Shown in pieces: positions 35,891 through 47,939 of a stretch of DNA of 64,000 bases. This DNA comes from Limnoperna fortunei (Eukaryota; Mollusca; Bivalvia; Mytilida; Modiolidae). Position numbers and translations under genes: made by a program. The stretch lies in NCBI GenBank assembly GCA_944474755.1, contig OX104112.1, positions 16,518,273 to 16,582,272 of the forward strand, read 5' to 3'. Position 1 is the stretch's first letter. The number at the start of each line of letters is the position of its first letter. The notes beneath the pieces were generated by a model. It ran no database searches, was not told the origin of the DNA, and saw only the letters and a list, made by a program, of their open reading frames with translations.

Positions 35891-36698
35891 TGAGCCTTCT
35901 GGGCTTTCATACATATATGTATTTTATATATTACCACACACATGTATAAATGTACAAATAACTTCAACTGTAATATTCGTATATACTAGGTGGACGATAT
36001 TTGGGTTTGTTACAGTTTGACTGACATTTATGAGTTTATTGAGAGCAAGATAACAATTCTATGTCTTCAAGATCAACATCAAAACTTCTAGCACTGACAA
36101 ACTACTTTTATCCGGCCAAAAGCGGTTGTTTTTTTTTTTATCTTTCAGAAATACCATCAGGATAACCTTGTCCTTTCAATAAAGGAGGAAAGTGTGATAT
36201 TTCTCCACATCTATTTTAAATCCACTATTTGAGATTGAAATCACTGTTAGTAGATATCATGTAAGTTATTGATTTAAAAGAAATCGAACTGGTTCCAAAT
36301 AAATTCTATCCTTTTAAGCAAAGAAGGAACAAATAAAAGAACAGAAAAGGTAAACAATGTTTTTAAAATGCACCAAACAAACAATCCAATAACACTTCTG
36401 AATTACACTATTTACGGATATCAAACATCAAACACTGGTAGGTCGAAGGATATACACGTCGGATAAAATTATATGTACAGTTGCACCAACGGGCTTCGTA
36501 CAATATTTGGTTGATACTGGATGGTTCGTTCGTAATAATTGAATTTAAATTAAAAGACGTCGGATAACTAAAATTGTTCCAAATTGACAGTGAAAAAAGG
36601 TAATCACTGTCCGTCCTTTGTGTCTCCAAAGTGAAAGTTGTGTCATTTTTCTACAGACAAATTAAAGAAATATTAGATCACTGTATGAAAACATATAA
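35891..36698. other. Intergenic, nothing recognised
   Basis: AT-rich, no supported gene. A 'tttttatctttcagaaat' word near 36135 recurs near 37678 on the other side of the retrotransposon fragment. Confidence 0.4.
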
Positions 36699-37337
36699 CA
36701 TTTAATTGTTAAAGCATATAGCAATAACTTACTTGTAAAGGATAGTCTTTGTACTAAATTGAAAACTTTTTTATTGTTAATTGGATTTGGTCATTTATGG
36801 GAAAATCAAGGAACATTTTCAAAACAAAACACCTTGTCAGCTATATATTTAAAGCTGCAAGATAGATATTCTAGCTTTTGGTCTAAAAAACTACTTAATG
36901 ACGAGAGGGCTTCTGGTGGAAATAAATTACGAACATATCGTACATTTAAGAACAATTTTTTAAGGGAACAATATTTATATGCAGATGTGGATAAATTTGA
37001 ATTGGCCGACTTTATTAAAATTCGTATAAGTAATTGTAATTTGAACATTGAAAGAGGACGGTACTTGAATTTATCAGTAGAAAAAAGGATATGTAACTTA
37101 TGTCACAATGGTGTTGAAGATGAATTTCATTTTTTAATGAAGTGTAATGTGTTGAATGAAGCTAGAAATTTATTTTTTAAGAATATTATAGATATAGTGC
37201 CTAGCTTCATTTCTTTTTCTGATGAAGATAAGTTTAAGTTTATATTGACCAGTCATGATCTTGATATCTGTAAAGTTCTGATATCTGGTGTTAGTAAATT
37301 GTATAACATTAATCAAACATTTAAACAAAATTTATAA
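36699..37337 (+). CDS. Non-LTR retrotransposon ORF2, C-terminal fragment
   Basis: The frame is open from 36699 (after a stop at 36696) to the stop at 37335, with no ATG at the left, so it is the tail of a 5'-truncated protein. It reads KTFLLLIGFGHLWENQG, ADFIKIRISNCNLNIERGRY, then C-x2-C-x8-H-x4-C (CNLC...EDEFHFLMKC). That is the C-terminal, zinc-finger-like region found after the reverse transcriptase domain in many mollusc LINEs. The catalytic reverse transcriptase and endonuclease parts are absent. A 3' UTR of about 200 bp follows, with AATAAA near 37532 and a tail of TTAC units (37539-37555), as expected of a LINE 3' end. No stop interrupts the 213-codon remnant. Confidence 0.85.
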   Translation, partial: HLIVKAYSNNLLVKDSLCTKLKTFLLLIGFGHLWENQGTFSKQNTLSAIYLKLQDRYSSFWSKKLLNDERASGGNKLRTYRTFKNNFLREQYLYADVDKFELADFIKIRISNCNLNIERGRYLNLSVEKRICNLCHNGVEDEFHFLMKCNVLNEARNLFFKNIIDIVPSFISFSDEDKFKFILTSHDLDICKVLISGVSKLYNINQTFKQNL

Positions 37338-37556
37338 CGATTTGTATAAATTTGGTATTTTGGTATAAGAAAGATAACTCTTATTGAATATTTAGTATTG
37401 CCTCAGCTGTAATGTCACAAAATTTATGGTCATGGTATTGTGTTATTTGTAATTATGTCTTTTTGTAGTGTTTGTTTTCTCCTGTAAACATGTTGTAAAA
37501 TTGATGATAGATCACTGTTTGGTCTCTATTTCAATAAAATTTACTTACTTACTTAT
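37338..37556 (+). mobile_element. LINE 3' UTR and (TTAC)n tail
   Basis: Non-coding end of the retrotransposon fragment: 'tcaataaaatttacttacttactt'. The short-word tail marks the 3' terminus. Confidence 0.7.
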
Positions 37557-37784
37557 AATGTGAAAAGATTATATAAAGTTACATTAACAATTTGTTGATA
37601 AAGTATAGATAGAATACGATGCACCCCGCACCATCTTTCGTGTATTTACCTGTATCACCTCGTCTCGAAGTAAACAATTTTTATCTTTCAGAAAATCTAT
37701 AATGGGGAAGTGTGAAACCCGGAAGTTGACATATAATAAAAAGTAAATTTTGCGTCGCATTTCAATTGGTTATTTATAAATCAT

Positions 37785-38108
37785 GATATGAAAGGAAATT
37801 TTGGATAACCGATTCGTTCTATAAACTTTATATAATAAATCAGTTGATACCACGTACATGTATTGGGATACTCAGTAATTACGGATGGTAAAAAGAGGGG
37901 GTGGGGGGTAAGCAGGTAAAATATATAATTTTAATTTGATTGCAACAAAAATTATATGAAAAGGGCATTTTGAATGACCGATTCGTTCTGTAGCCTTTAT
38001 GTAATGGAATTGATACATGTACAATGTATTGGGATAATTACGGATTGTAAAAAGGGGGGATGGGAGTAGCAGGTAAAATATATAGTTTTAATTAGATTGC
38101 AACAAAAA
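37785..38108. repeat. ~165-bp tandem duplication
   Basis: Copies 37785-37957 and 37958-38108 share 'ccgattcgttct', 'catgtattgggata/caatgtattgggata', 'attacggat', 'gtaaaaag' with a G-rich run, 'gcaggtaaaatatata' and 'gattgcaacaaaaa'. Confidence 0.85.
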
Positions 38109-38269
38109 GTAGAAGACCTCAACGCTGTCCACATCGAAAAGTATTAAAAATATAACTTTTTTTAGTTTACTGCAACAATCATGATATAAATATATTTTTA
38201 ATAATACTTGCTTATATTTATTTATTAAAAAATTGTGTAATATGTACGCACACAAAAATAAGTGAATTT

Positions 38270-38450
38270 ACCTGTCGTTAGACAATGTTTATACTAGTAT
38301 GCGGTATTATAGTAGGAATAATCCTTTTGTTTCTCCAGTTTTCCTACCGCATAGCGGGGGTTTTATCCGGGTACTCCGTCATCCTCCCCCAATAAAAACT
38401 GGACGCCATGATATAGCTGAAAAATTGCTGAAAGTGGCTGAAAACATCAA
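38270..38450 (+). mobile_element. SINE-like element
   Basis: It ends with the clearest copy of the shared 3' block: 'ccccaataaaaactggacgccatgatatagctgaaaaattgctgaaagtggctgaaaacatcaaac'. It is preceded by 'cgggggttttatccgggtactccgtc', typical of the middle of these elements. Its head is degraded. Confidence 0.65.
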
Positions 38451-38749
38451 ACAACCCCGAACCTCTTGTTTCTGCATTTGAAATTTTACTCTGTAACAAA
38501 GTGAAATTATGAGGAATAAACTGTTATTCTCTTCGTTTGTGGCTTTGTTTCAGCAAATTAAAAAAAAAACTTTTAAAAAGTATAAGATTATTAATTCGTT
38601 TTTTTCAAAGCAACTTTAACAATAGCATTAAAACTTTTTTAATGTCATCTTACAGGTTATTAACGTTCTAATTTTTGATCATATGTTCAAATAATGTTTA
38701 ATACTAACAAGTGTGGACTGTGAGCATGCTCACAAATGGATACCCCGCT

Positions 38750-39160
38750 TCGCTTCAAGTCCTATTATCTCCCCTGAATAATATCTGACATCAACGAAAA
38801 TTCTTCATACACATCTACATGCGATGTACTTCCTTCATGTAAAGTTTCATCAAAATCTGTCACTCGGGTTAGAAGGAGTTGCGCTTACGATGTCTCACAC
38901 TGAATACTATATTTAAAAAGTCCAATTATCTCCCCTGAATATCCGACAACGACGAAAATTCTTCATGCACATCTAAATATGATGTACTTCGTTCATGTAA
39001 AGTTTCATCAGAATCTGTCAAGCGGTTTAGGAGAAGCGCTTACAAGGGATGTGGACAAACGGACAGATAGACAGACAGACAGACGGACAGACGGACGGAC
39101 AGAACAGACAGACATGGTGATTACTATTTGACCCCTAAAAAAGTTTGCGGGGGTAAAATA
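38750..39160. repeat. Repeat with two ~160-bp units and a (GACA)n tract
   Basis: 'attatctcccctgaata', 'acgaaaattcttcat.cacatcta', 'gatgtacttc.ttcatgtaaagtttcatca.aatctgtca' and 'gcgcttac' repeat at about 38763 and 38927. The block ends in 'acggacagatagacagacagac' (39058-39115) and 'aaaaagtttgcgggggtaaaa'. The family is common in bivalves. Confidence 0.75.
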
Positions 39161-39182
39161 ATTGTGGATGGGTGAGTGGATG

Positions 39183-39185
39183 GGT

Positions 39186-39240
<55 letters not shown>

Positions 39241-39693
39241 TAGGTAGGTAGGTAGGTAGGTAGGTAGGTAGGTAGGTAGGTAGGTAGGTAGGTAGGTAGG
39301 TAGGTAGGTAGGTAGGTAGGTAGGTAGGTAGGTAGGTAGGTAGGGAGGCAGGTAGGTAGGGAGACAGGTAGGTAGGTAGGTAGGTAGGTAGGTAGGTAGG
39401 TAGGAAGACAGGTAGGTAGGTAGGTAGGTAGGTAGTTAGGTAGGTAGGTAGGTAGGTAGGTAGGTAGGTAGGTAGGCAGGCAGGCAGGTAGGTAGGTAGG
39501 TAGGTAGGTAGGTAGGTAGGTAGGTAGGTAGGTAGGTAGGTAGGTAGGTAGGTAGGTAGGTAGGTAGGGAGGCAGGTAGGTAGGGAGACAGGTAGGCAGG
39601 TAGGTAGGTAGGTAGGTAGGTAGGTAGGAAGACAGGTAGGTAGGTAGGTAGGTAGTTAGGTAGGTAGGTAGGTAGGTAGGTAGGTAGGTAGGT

Positions 39694-39728
<35 letters not shown>

Positions 39729-39930
39729 TAGGTAGGTAGGTAGGTAGGTAGGTAGGTAGGTAGGTAGGTAGGTAGGTAGGTAGGTAGGTAGGTAGGTAGG
39801 TAGGTAGGTAGGAAGACAAGTAGGTAGGTAGGTAGGTAGGTAGGTAGGTAGGTAGGTAGCTAGGTAGGTAGGTAGGTAGGTAGGTAGGTAGGTAGGTAGG
39901 CAGACAGGTAGGTAGGTAGGTAGGTAGGTA
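39183..39930. repeat. GGTA/GGCA tetranucleotide microsatellite, ~750 bp
   Basis: A continuous tetranucleotide array with GGCA-rich blocks (39183-39240, about 39476-39490, about 39696-39728) and GGTA between. The minus-strand frame of 276 codons reads YLPT repeats and is an artefact. A compound motif (GGGAGGCAGG...GGGAGACAGG...GGAAGACAGG) occurs near 39342 and again near 39567. Confidence 0.97.
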
Positions 39931-40004
39931 AGTATTATTTTATTTGGTTGAAACATTTGATACAAAGAACATTTTCATATAAATTATAATAATTAAATGT
40001 AATC

Positions 40005-40082
40005 CACATCCAGATACCAAGATTATGAAATTTACTACGCCAGACGCGCATTTGTGTAATCACGGCTCACTAGTGGCGATCG
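40005..40082 (-). repeat. cgtctggcgta repeat family, inverted copy
   Basis: It reads 'agataccaagattatgaaatttactacgccagacgcgcatttgtg...cggctcactagtggcg', the reverse complement of the form at 22145-22225. It directly abuts the long hairpin at 40083. Confidence 0.65.
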
Positions 40083-40170
40083 AATTTGTTTCAAAAAGTG
40101 GTACAGTATCGGTTTGCATATCGATTTCATGATACGCAAACCGATACTGTACCACTTTTTGAAACAAATT
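40083..40170. repeat. 88-nt near-perfect hairpin
   Basis: Arms 40083-40122 and 40131-40170 are complementary at 39 of 40 positions, around an 8-nt loop. Beyond the arms, AGTGGC / GCCACT (about 40072-40077 and 40176-40181) pair again after a short mismatched region. Size is in the range of a microRNA or siRNA precursor, but the near-perfect pairing is more typical of a recent foldback or palindromic insertion. Confidence 0.92.
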
Positions 40171-40181
40171 AGAGAGCCACT

Positions 40182-41734
40182 GTTATTTAATTATTTAATT
40201 GCTATAATGATTATACATGTAGATTGTATAATTTTTCGCTATTAGATGATTTTGTTATAAGATCTATTCTCCGAATTCGTCTGTTATATTTGGGTTAAAA
40301 CATAACTTAATTCATCGCATATCACTCAAATCTCTTAGTAATAGACGATGCATTAACATCAATAGAATGAGTTATAGCAGAAATTCCTTATAATCTTCGC
40401 AAAGTAAATAGTCAAGTTTTCATCACAAAGAGGCTAAAAAGTGAGCAGTATTAATAGATACCAAAGCAAAACATTCAATGCCAAAAAAATACCCAGAGAT
40501 ATAAGTTTGAAAATTGGATACCAAGAATTTGATGTTAATTACCAAAACGCTGTTACACGACTGAAATACATTTCTTTAACAAGTACATGTATTGTACCAC
40601 TAGTATGATCTTTTCACATATTTTTGCATTTTTTAACTGATGTGTGATCTCTTGCGTTTCATAATTTATACTTTTTCTTTCGAATTTGTGAGAAATTTTT
40701 AACAAGGTATGCATAAATAACTGGTCATCTTACAGTTTATGTTTTTCAGCATTGATGTTTTTAATTGTTCACACAAAATGGTATTATTATTTTTTTGATG
40801 TATCAGCGGCACTTTCGGGTAAGGATAATTGTTTTACTGAAAGTCAATAAAATATGAAACATGTATTAATATGCAAGTAAAAAAATATTTGTAAAACGAA
40901 GGTATTATTAGATCAACGTCATTCACGATATCTGTGAATTTAGCAAATGGGAGGAAACTCTTCCTTTTCTCGAAACTTCAAAAAGTATTCCGTCGCAAGG
41001 AAAAAAAACGCAATTTCACAATAATTAGTTAAAAGCGTAAAACCGACTGAATTCAATTTTGGTTTATTTTCTACACACTAATCCATTAAATCTGCATACA
41101 CGGAATTATAGGTGGATCTATTGTCGACAGACAATTAACTTTGTTATCCCTCATCAGATTTATTACCTTTTTTATTTAATTTGCGGGACAACAATGACAA
41201 AGATGACAATAGAGTCGTAACGAAAATAACCAGCTCAAAATATTATTGAGCAATTAAGTCTACATAACATTTATTCCGAATTATATTGAAAATGTCTTAA
41301 AAATGAAATAACACAATATTCACCAATTTGCACTCTTTCTGAAACGGCAATTTTGTGTTAGTTTGTATGAATGCGAGTTTTAGAACAATTTAAACAATTT
41401 TCATACTTAATCACAGCGAATGACTTTTATTGGTAAAAGAAGGCAGTAACTGGTGAGAACTTTATCTTTAACATGAAACTTAATAACGGAATTCAACGAA
41501 AATTCGATGAAAATAAAGTATGATTACTAAACAGTCCCCACTGTTTGATGTAGGTCACCAATCGAATCAGCGCGTAATTGTTTGTTTATTTCTATGTGGT
41601 GTATGTAAAACGTCCAAGAATATTATAAAAAGCTGATTTATTAATTTATTCTCTGGCTGGTAGGTTAATATCCTCCCTCCTAAAAACATATGTTTCCTTG
41701 TGCGGGATGCATCAGTATCTTTGGCTAAGTAGTC
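40182..41734. other. Intergenic, nothing recognised
   Basis: AT-rich sequence without a supported gene or repeat. Confidence 0.4.
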
Positions 41735-41950
41735 TATACTACTATCTACCTGTGCTCACTTGAGGCTACGAGTTCCAGCCTGATTTCCGGTAAGGTTGAG
41801 CTCGAATACAACGTTCATTGCCAATGATTGTCCCTTTTCCTACCGAATGTCAGGGGTTTTCACAAACAACTCTGGCTTTCTGACTTGACACACTAATTGA
41901 TGTAGCTGAAAAAATTGTGAATGTGGTGTGAAACCCAATCATTGAAAAAC
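41735..41950 (+). mobile_element. Degraded tRNA-derived SINE-like element
   Basis: 'ggctaagtagtctatac' and 'gaggctacgagttccagcc' resemble weak A and B boxes. 'cctaccgaatgtcaggggttttcacaaacaactctggctttct' is the middle part, and 'gatgtagctgaaaaaattgtgaatgtggtgtgaaacccaatcattgaaa' is a diverged form of the shared 3' block. Confidence 0.5.
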
Positions 41951-41984
41951 ATACAACGTATAAATACTTATATTTTCAGTATCA

Positions 41985-42180
41985 GTCATGGTGGCCGGGT
42001 GGCTAATGTCATCAGAGTATCAACTCGTAGTGTACAACTTTAACACTTACCGGGAGCAGGGTGGGCTCGAGCTAAATTGACAAGGATTGCTCTTTTTCGT
42101 GTCTAGTTTGGGGTTTTCACGTGGTACTCCTCCCTTAATAATACAGGACGCCTTTATATATATGCGTAAACAATAGCACG
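41985..42180 (+). mobile_element. tRNA-derived SINE-like element
   Basis: The head 'ggtggccgggtggctaatgtcatcag' resembles a pol III A box and 'ggtgggctcgagct' a B box, at tRNA-like spacing with a Leu/Ser-like extra arm. The body continues 'tagtttggggttttcacgtggtactcctccctt' and 'aggacgcc'. The 3' end is eroded. Confidence 0.55.
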
Positions 42181-42519
42181 TAAAGAGCTCTTATGTGACA
42201 AAAATAGTAAAGGAAACTGGAAGGAAATATAAATGAATTGGTGAAAATGTTTCAGCATATTTAATAGAGCAAATTTGACGAGTCATTTTATCTAACCTTG
42301 ATCGAACAGTACTATGGGCCACCCTTGGCGCCTCGCGTAGCTTCGACCAAAAATTGAAAACGTTATGACGAATTTAAAGTCCAATCGTTTTTTGATACTT
42401 TTAATTATCAAAATTGGTTAAAATCTTCTAGTATGCAAGGAACAAAGACCCGGATCCCCCGACCCCTTCTAGGGCTATGTGGCACGTAGACCGTCATACC
42501 CCTAAAAACTAATATATGG

Positions 42520-43240
42520 ATCCGCGCCTGCAGAAGGTCCATGTGAGTCTTCCTCGTTGCTTAGCATATGTCAGCTGTCGTTTGTTCGTCGTCGGTCGTC
42601 CATCAAAAAATCCTCAGAAAACACTTGGCCATTTTTTTTCAAACTTGGCCGCAATCATCCTTACGGCATCCTGTTTGAAATTTATATCAGGGTTAATGAT
42701 GAACGGACAAAGATGTCTTCTGTAACTTAAAACTGATCTTATGGAATAATACTCTTTTTTCGTCAATATCTCAACTATATAATAGATTAAAAAATGTTAC
42801 CAATATATCAAAGCCTTAAGATCTACAAATGTTCTTATTAATCAATTGCAATAAATTCCTGCATAAGTTATGGTCCTTAAATTACGAGCTTTCGACACAT
42901 TTTCAGTCTTTAAAATATAACTTGAAAACTATAACAGCCAGATTGATATTTTTAGTTGGTGAATGATTAGCATGACAATGGCTTAAAATAACGTAGTTGG
43001 TCCAAAATTGTCTGACCACTCCTTACATTGGTTATTGCCCTCAAATACCAATCTTTTCTGAAATTTTCAGTTTTTTAAAGTTATGACAGACATTGTGAAA
43101 CTGTTTATTGCATAAATGATTAGAAATGCAAGACCTATAATTTTCTTTATAGGTCCGAAATTATCAGATGACTCCATATTGGAGTTATGCCCTTTAAATG
43201 ACGATTTTAAGACAAAATTACCTGTTTTGCTTTAGAAATC
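42520..43240 (+). repeat. Diverged copy of the 7695-9148 repeat family
   Basis: It shares 'cgtcgtcggtcgtcc', 'caaaattgtctgaccactcc...ggttattgccct' and 'ccgaaattatcagatgactccatattggagttatgccctttaa' with the internal units of the element at 7.7-9.1 kb ('gatgactcctagtaggagttattgccctttaat'). The head palindrome is not preserved. Confidence 0.55.
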
Positions 43241-43654
43241 AAAACTGTAGGTTAGTTCATGAAAACAATCAAATAAAATGTTAATATTAGATAATCAATG
43301 GTTTTCTTCAGATATCATGGGTTGTGTTAATTATATTATATCTAAACAGTTTTCCGGTATATCTGGTTTCCAAAATGAATTTGACGCACCTGAAGAACAC
43401 AGAAGAACGTAAGTGGGTTTCTATCAATCTAGATATCTGGTTCATCAGTAGAAATCCTCCACACGGGTCATAATCACCGGGTAACATCAATACAAATATA
43501 AACAAACGATGCATATTTTATAGGACAGAATGTTTGAAAAAACCTACAACTTCATTAGAAATACAATTATCACAAATTTATGCACATGGTAAAAAGGTCT
43601 GCTTATTAAACTTCACCAGGTTCAAAAATGGACATATTCGTTTTCGTTTGATTG
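43241..43654. other. Left flank of the satellite, nothing recognised
   Basis: AT-rich, no gene. It ends in 'gtttgattgttgtttacacgctattgcaaatgctgttagg', where the first decayed monomer is visible. Confidence 0.5.
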
Positions 43655-45112
43655 TTGTTTACACGCTATTGCAAATGCTGTTAGGTTTTGTCTAACAGGT
43701 TTTCTGGGTGGTTTACAATGCTGTTGAGTTTTGTCTTGCAGTTTTTGTGGTTGGTTAAAAATGTCGTTTGGTTTTGTCTTACAGGTTCTGTGGGTGGTTA
43801 ACAATGCCTTTTTGTCTATTCTTACAGATTTCGTGAGTGGTTACAATGCTGTTGGGTTTTTTCTTACAGGTTTTGTTGGTGATTTACAATGCTGATGGGG
43901 TTCGTCTTCCAGGTTTTGTGGGTGGTTTACAATACTGTTGGGTCTTGTCCTACAGGTTTTGTGGGTGGTTTACAATGCTGTTGGGTTTTGTCTTACAGGT
44001 TTTACAGGTGGTTTACAATACTGTTGGGTTTTGTCTTACAGGTTTTGTGGGTGGTTTACAATGCTGTTGGGTTTTGTCTGACAGGTTTTGTTGGTGGTTT
44101 ACAATGCTGATGGGGTTTGTGTGACATGTGTTGTGGGTAGTTTACTATGCGGTCGTGTTTTTTCTTGCAGGTTCTGTGGGTGGTTTACAATGGTGTAGGG
44201 TTTTGTCTTACAGGTTTTGTGAGTGGTTAATTACAATGCTGTTGGGTTTAGTCTTACAGGTTTTGCTGTGGTTTACAATGCTGTTGTGTGTTTGTCTTAC
44301 AGGTTTTGTGGGTGGTTTACAATGTTGTTAGGGGTTTGTCTTTCAGGTTTTGTGGGTGGTTTACAATGCTGTTGGGTTTGTCTTAAAGGTTTTGTGGGTG
44401 GTTTACAATGCTTTTGGGTTTTGTCTGACAGGTTTTGTGGGTGGTTTTCAATGCTGTTGGGTTTTGTCTTACAGGTTTTGTGGGTGGTTTACAATGCTGT
44501 TGGGTTTTGTCTTTCATGTTCTATGGGTGGTTTACAATGCTGATGGGGTTCGTATTGCAGGTTTTGTGGGTGGCTTACAATACTGTTGGGTTTTGTCTTA
44601 CAGGTTTTGTGGGTGGTTTACAATTCTGTTGGGTTTTGTCTTACAGGTTTTGTGGGTGGTTTACAATGCTTTTGGGTTTTGACTTACAGGTTTTGTAGGT
44701 GGTTTACAATGCTGTTGGGTTTTGTCTTACAGGTTTTGTGGGTGGTTTACAATGCTGTTGGGTTTTGTCTTTCATGTTCTATGGGTGGTTTACAATGCTG
44801 ATGGGGTTCGTCTTGCAGGTTTTGTGGGTGGTTAACAATGCTGTTGGGTTTTGTCTTACAGGTTCTGTGGATGGTTTACAATGCTGTTGGGTTTTGTCTT
44901 ACAGGTTTTGTGGGTGGTTTACAATACTGTTAGGTCTTGTCTTACAGGTTTTGTGTGTGGTTTACCATGCTGTTGCATTTTGTCTTACATGTTTTGTGGG
45001 TGGTTTACAATGCTGTTGGGTTTTGTCTTACAGGTTTTGTGGGTGGTTTACAATACTGTTGGATTTTGTCTTACAGGTTTTGTGGGTGGTTTACAATGCT
45101 GTTGGGTTTTGT

Positions 45113-46270
45113 CTTGCAGATTCTATGGATGGTTTACAATGTTGTTGGGTTTTGTCTTACAGGATTTGTTGGTGGTTTACAATGCTGTTGGGGTTTGTGT
45201 GACATGTTTTGTGGGTAGTTTACAATGCTGTTGGGTTTGTCGTAAAGGTTTTGTGGGTAGTTTACAATAATGTTGGGTTTTGTCTTAAACAGGTTTTGTG
45301 TGTGATTTACCGTGCTGTTGGGATCTGTCTTATATGTTTTGTGGGTGGTTTACAATGCTGTTGGGTTTTGTCTTACACGTTTTGTGGGTGGTTTACAATG
45401 CTGTTGGGATCTGTCTTACAGGTTTTGTGGGTGGTTTACAATGCTGTTGGGTTTTGTCTTAAACAGGTTTTGTGTGTGGTTTACCATGCTGTTGGGATCT
45501 GTCTTACAGGTTTTGTGGGTGGTTTACAATGATGTTGGGATCTATCTTAAAGGTTTTGTGGGTGGTTTACAATGCTGTTGGGTTTTGTGTTACAGGTTTT
45601 GTGGGTGGTTTACAATGCTGTTGGGTTTTGTCTTTCATGTTCTATCGGTGGTTTACAATGCTGTTGGGTTTGTCTTAAAAGTTTGGTGGGTACTATACAA
45701 TGCTGTTGGGTTTGTCTTAAAGGTTTTTTGGGTAGTTTATAATGATGTTGGGTTTTGTCTTAAACAGGTTTTGTGTGTGGCTTACCATGCTGTTGGGTTT
45801 TGTCTTACAGGTTTTGTGGTCGGTTTACAATGCTGTTTTGTTTTGCCTTACATGTTTTGTGGTTGGTTTACAATGCTGTTGGGTTTTGTCTCACAGGTTT
45901 TATGTGTGGTTTACCATGATGTTGGGTTTTCTCTTACAGTTTTTTTGGGTTGTTACAATGCTGTTGGGTTTTGTCTTACAGGTTTTGTGGGTGGTTTACA
46001 ATACTGTTGGGTTTTGTCTTACAGGTTTTGTTGGTGGTTTACAATGATTTTTTGTTTTGTCTTAAAGGTTTTGTGGGTAGTTTATAATGATGTTGTGTGT
46101 TTGTCTTACAGGTTTTGTGGGTGGTTTACAATGCTGTTGGGTTTTGTCTTACAGGTTTTGTGGGTGGTTTACAATACTGTTGGGTTTGTCTTAAAATTTG
46201 GTGGGTAGTTTACAATGCTGTTGGTTGTCTTAAAGGTTTTGTGGGTAGTTTATAATGATGTTGGGTTTTG
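45113..46270 (+). repeat. Satellite block A, copy 1 (~1.16 kb)
   Basis: It starts at the variant 'cttgcagattctatggatgg' and contains distinctive monomers ('ttaaacagg', 'gggatctgtcttac', 'tttctcttacagtttttttggg'). It is repeated at once at 46271 (one 42-nt monomer missing near 46828) and again from about 48988. Confidence 0.85.
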
Positions 46271-47425
46271 TCTTGCAGATTCTATGGATGGTTTACAATG
46301 TTGTTGGGTTTTGTCTTACAGGATTTGTTGGTGGTTTACAATGCTGTTGGGGTTTGTGTGACATGTTTTGTGGGTAGTTTACAATGCTGTTGGGTTTGTC
46401 GTAAAGGTTTTGTGGGTAGTTTACAATAATGTTGGGTTTTGTCTTAAACAGGTTTTGTGTGTGATTTACCATGCTGTTGGGATCTGTCTTATATGTTTTG
46501 TGGGTGGTTTACAATGCTGTTGGGTTTTGTCTTACACGTTTTGTGGGTGGTTTACAATGCTGTTGGGATCTGTCTTACAGGTTTTGTGGGTGGTTTACAA
46601 TGCTGTTGGGTTTTGTCTTAAACAGGTTTTGTGTGTGGTTTACCATGCTGTTGGGATCTGTCTTACAGGTTTTGTGGGTGGTTTACAATGATGTTGGGAT
46701 CTATCTTATAGGTTTTGTGGGTGGTTTACAATGCTGTTGGGTTTTGTGTTACAGGTTTTGTGGGTGGTTTACAATGCTGTTGGGTTTTGTCTTTCATGTT
46801 CTTTCGGTGGTTTACAATGCTGTTGGGTTTGTCTTAAAGGTTTTTTGGGTAGTTTATAATGATGTTGGGTTTTGTCTTAAACAGGTTTTGTGTGTGGCTT
46901 ACCATGCTGTTGGGTTTTGTCTTACAGGTTTTGTGGTCGGTTTACAATGCTGTTTTGTTTTGCCTTACATGTTTTGTGGTTGGTTTACAATGCTGTTGGG
47001 TTTTGTCTCACAGGTTTTATGTGTGGTTTACCATGATGTTGGGTTTTCTCTTACAGTTTTTTTGGGTTGTTACAATGCTGTTGGGTTTTGTCTTACAGGT
47101 TTTGTGGGTGGTTAACAATACTGTTGGGTTTTGTCTTACAGGTTTTGTTGGTGGTTTACAATGATTTTTTGTTTTGTCTTAAAGGTTTTGTGGGTAGTTT
47201 ATAATGATGTTGTGTGTTTGTCTTACAGGTTTTGTGGGTGGTTTACAATGCTGTTGGGTTTTGTCTTACAGGTTTTGTGGGTGGTTTACAATACTGTTGG
47301 GTTTGTCTTAAAATTTGGTGGGTAGTTTACAATGCTGTTGGTTGTCTTAAAGGTTTTGTGGGTAGTTTATAATGATGTTGGGTTTTGTCTTAAACAGGTT
47401 TTGTGTGTGGTTTACCATGCTGTTG
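46271..47425 (+). repeat. Satellite block A, copy 2
   Basis: Tandem duplicate of block A, offset about 1,158 bp. It lacks the 42-nt monomer 'aaagtttggtgggtactatac...' present at about 45676 in copy 1 and at about 49552 in copy 3. Confidence 0.85.
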
Positions 47426-47939
47426 GGTTTTGTCTTACAGGTTTTGTGGTCGGTTTACAATGCTGTTTGGTTTTGCCTTACATGTTTTGTGGGTTGTTTA
47501 CAATGCTGTTGGGTTTTGTCTCACAGGTTTTATGTGTGGTTTACCATGATGTTGGGTTTTGTCTTACAGTTTTTGTGGGTGGTTACAATGCTGTTGGGTT
47601 TTGTCTTACATGTTTTGTGGGTGGTTTACAATGCTGTTGGATTTTGTCTTACAGGTTTTGTGGGTGGTTTACAATACTGTTGGTTTTTGTCTTACATGTT
47701 TTGCAGGTGGTTTACAATTATGTTTGGGTTTTGTCTTAGAGGTTTTGCGGGGGGGTGGGGGGTTACAATGCTGTTGTGTTTTATCTTACAGGTTTTGTGG
47801 ATGGTTAACGATGCTTTTTTGTCTTTTCTTACAGGTTTTGTGGGTGGAATTCAATGCTGTTGTGGTTTGTCTTGCAGGTTCTCTGGGTGGTTAACAATGC
47901 TGATGGGGTTTGTTTGACATGTTTTGTGGGTAGTTTACT

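Noticed and set aside
35717..35967. Minus-strand frames with IRNSKFEI-type repeats
   Set aside because: Translation of the heptamer TCGAATY array.
39135..39965. 276-codon minus-strand frame of YLPT repeats
   Set aside because: Direct translation of a GGTA/GGCA microsatellite.
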